The notes beneath the pieces were generated by a model, which was not told where the DNA came from, ran no database searches, and saw only the letters and a list, made by a program, of their open reading frames with translations. Made by a program: the position numbers and the translations under genes. From an uncultured Panacagrimonas sp. (GTDB lineage Bacteria; Pseudomonadota; Gammaproteobacteria; Nevskiales; Nevskiaceae): 6,168 bases of DNA. The stretch covers positions 1 to 6,168 of the forward strand of contig CAMLNE010000259.1 in the NCBI GenBank assembly GCA_946481265.1, in the 5' to 3' direction. Positions 5,357 to 6,168 of the stretch are shown one piece after another; within the stretch, counting starts at the first letter, position 1, and the number at the start of each line of letters is the position of its first letter.

Positions 5357-6168
5357 TCAGCCCTCCGGCTCGCCGAGGGTGACCTCGATTTCGCGCTCGT
5401 CGTCGCCGCGCCGGACCGTGAGCGTCACGCGCTCGCCCGGCTGGTGGCGTTCCACCTGGTCGAGCATGTCGTCGAAGTTGGCGATCGGCTCGCCCTCCAT
5501 TGCCACGATCACGTCGCCGATCACGATGCCGCCGGTGCGCTCGCGACGGAACGGCTGCAGGCCGGCACGCGCCGCCGGGCCGCCGGGCTCGACACCGACC
5601 ACCGCCAGACCCTTGCCCAGGCCCAGGGCCTGGTTGAAGTCCGGCGGCGCGGCGGACACGCCCATCGTCGGCCGGGTGACGCGGCCATCGCGGATCAGGC
5701 GCGGCACGATGCGGCTGACCTCGTCCACCGGGATGGCGAAGCCGATGCCGGCGCTGCCGCCGCTGGGGCTGTAGATCGCGGTGTTGACGCCGATCAGCCG
5801 ACCCGCCGAGTCCAGCAGCGGCCCGCCCGAATTGCCCGGGTTGATCGCCGCGTCGGTCTGGATCACGCCGCGGATCGCGCGGCGCGTGACCGACTCGATC
5901 TCGCGGTCCAGCGCGCTGACGACGCCGGTGGTGAGGGTCTGGTCCAGGCCGAAGGGATTGCCGATGGCATAGACCGCCTGGCCCACGACCAGGTCCGTGC
6001 TCGTGCCCAGGAGAATCGGCGGCAGGCGATCGCGCGGCGCTTCGATGCGCAGCACCGCGAGGTCGCGATCCGGGAAGGCCCCGACCAGCCGCGCCTCATA
6101 GCTGCTCTGGTCGGCCAGGGTCACGCGCGCGCCGTTCACCGTATTCACGTCCCGCACTCCGCGGCCCA
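5357..6168 (-). CDS. HtrA/Deg-family serine protease with one PDZ domain (N-terminal part missing)
   Basis: The gene runs leftwards and enters from the right edge; the frame stays open to the last base, so the GTG at 6157 is not taken as its start. Numbering from that codon, the visible part has the trypsin-fold segments R-V-T-L-A-D-Q-S (11-18), D-R-D-L-A-V-L-R-I with the expected catalytic Asp32, G-Q-A-V-Y-A-I-G-N-P-F-G (59-70), Q-T-D-A-A-I-N-P-G-N-S-G-G-P-L (100-114) with nucleophile Ser110, and G-I-G-F-A-I-P-V-D (137-145). One PDZ domain (about 165-262) closes the protein, including V-I-G-D-V-I-V-A-M-E-G (212-222). The catalytic His should lie at or just beyond the edge. One PDZ domain resembles DegS-type rather than DegP/DegQ, which have two. 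These proteases act in the periplasm on misfolded proteins or in stress signalling. It converges on the redox operon and is probably unrelated to it. Confidence 0.92.
   Translation of the reverse strand, partial: GRGVRDVNTVNGARVTLADQSSYEARLVGAFPDRDLAVLRIEAPRDRLPPILLGTSTDLVVGQAVYAIGNPFGLDQTLTTGVVSALDREIESVTRRAIRGVIQTDAAINPGNSGGPLLDSAGRLIGVNTAIYSPSGGSAGIGFAIPVDEVSRIVPRLIRDGRVTRPTMGVSAAPPDFNQALGLGKGLAVVGVEPGGPAARAGLQPFRRERTGGIVIGDVIVAMEGEPIANFDDMLDQVERHQPGERVTLTVRRGDDEREIEVTLGEPEG

Noticed and set aside
5148..5774. Plus-strand frame of 208 codons across the reductase end and the protease gene
   Set aside because: It crosses the convergent spacer, is Ser/Arg/Pro-rich without motifs, and contradicts two well-supported genes.

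Overview
The window is very GC-rich, with densely packed genes and a Xanthomonadaceae-like flavour (Lysobacter, Luteimonas or Stenotrophomonas type; inferred from base composition, protein style and gene order, not proven). It looks like chromosomal DNA of a Gram-negative bacterium with a TonB-energised outer membrane. No tRNA, rRNA, CRISPR, insertion sequence or phage gene is visible.

Layout: seven genes run rightwards in one tight, probably single-operon block. These are the 3' end of exbB (2-199), exbD (210-632), a small PepSY-associated membrane protein (650-1303), a secreted DUF2271 protein (1321-1899), a secreted DUF4198 protein (1951-2760), an ApbE-type FAD:protein FMN transferase (2801-3790) and a membrane-anchored NADPH diflavin reductase of the sulfite reductase/cytochrome P450 reductase type (3787-5295). 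Gaps between genes are 10 to 51 bases and the last two overlap by ATGA. A short convergent spacer with a GC-rich hairpin follows (5296-5356). A leftward HtrA/Deg-type serine protease with one PDZ domain (5357 to the right edge) then enters from outside.

How the parts may work together: the five genes after exbD read as a transmembrane electron-transfer system. The diflavin reductase would take electrons from NADPH in the cytoplasm. The PepSY protein has histidines placed in pairs near both membrane faces and could carry electrons across the inner membrane. The DUF2271 protein carries a D-G-I-S-G-A-T motif that matches the site where ApbE enzymes attach FMN to a threonine, so it is a candidate periplasmic covalent flavoprotein made by the neighbouring ApbE. 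The DUF4198 protein has a histidine at or near its mature N terminus, as in several periplasmic metal-binding proteins. ExbB/ExbD next door suggest that the substrate arrives through a TonB-dependent receptor, for example a ferric siderophore or another metal complex to be reduced in the periplasm. The individual families are known; the combined pathway, electron order and substrate are inference.
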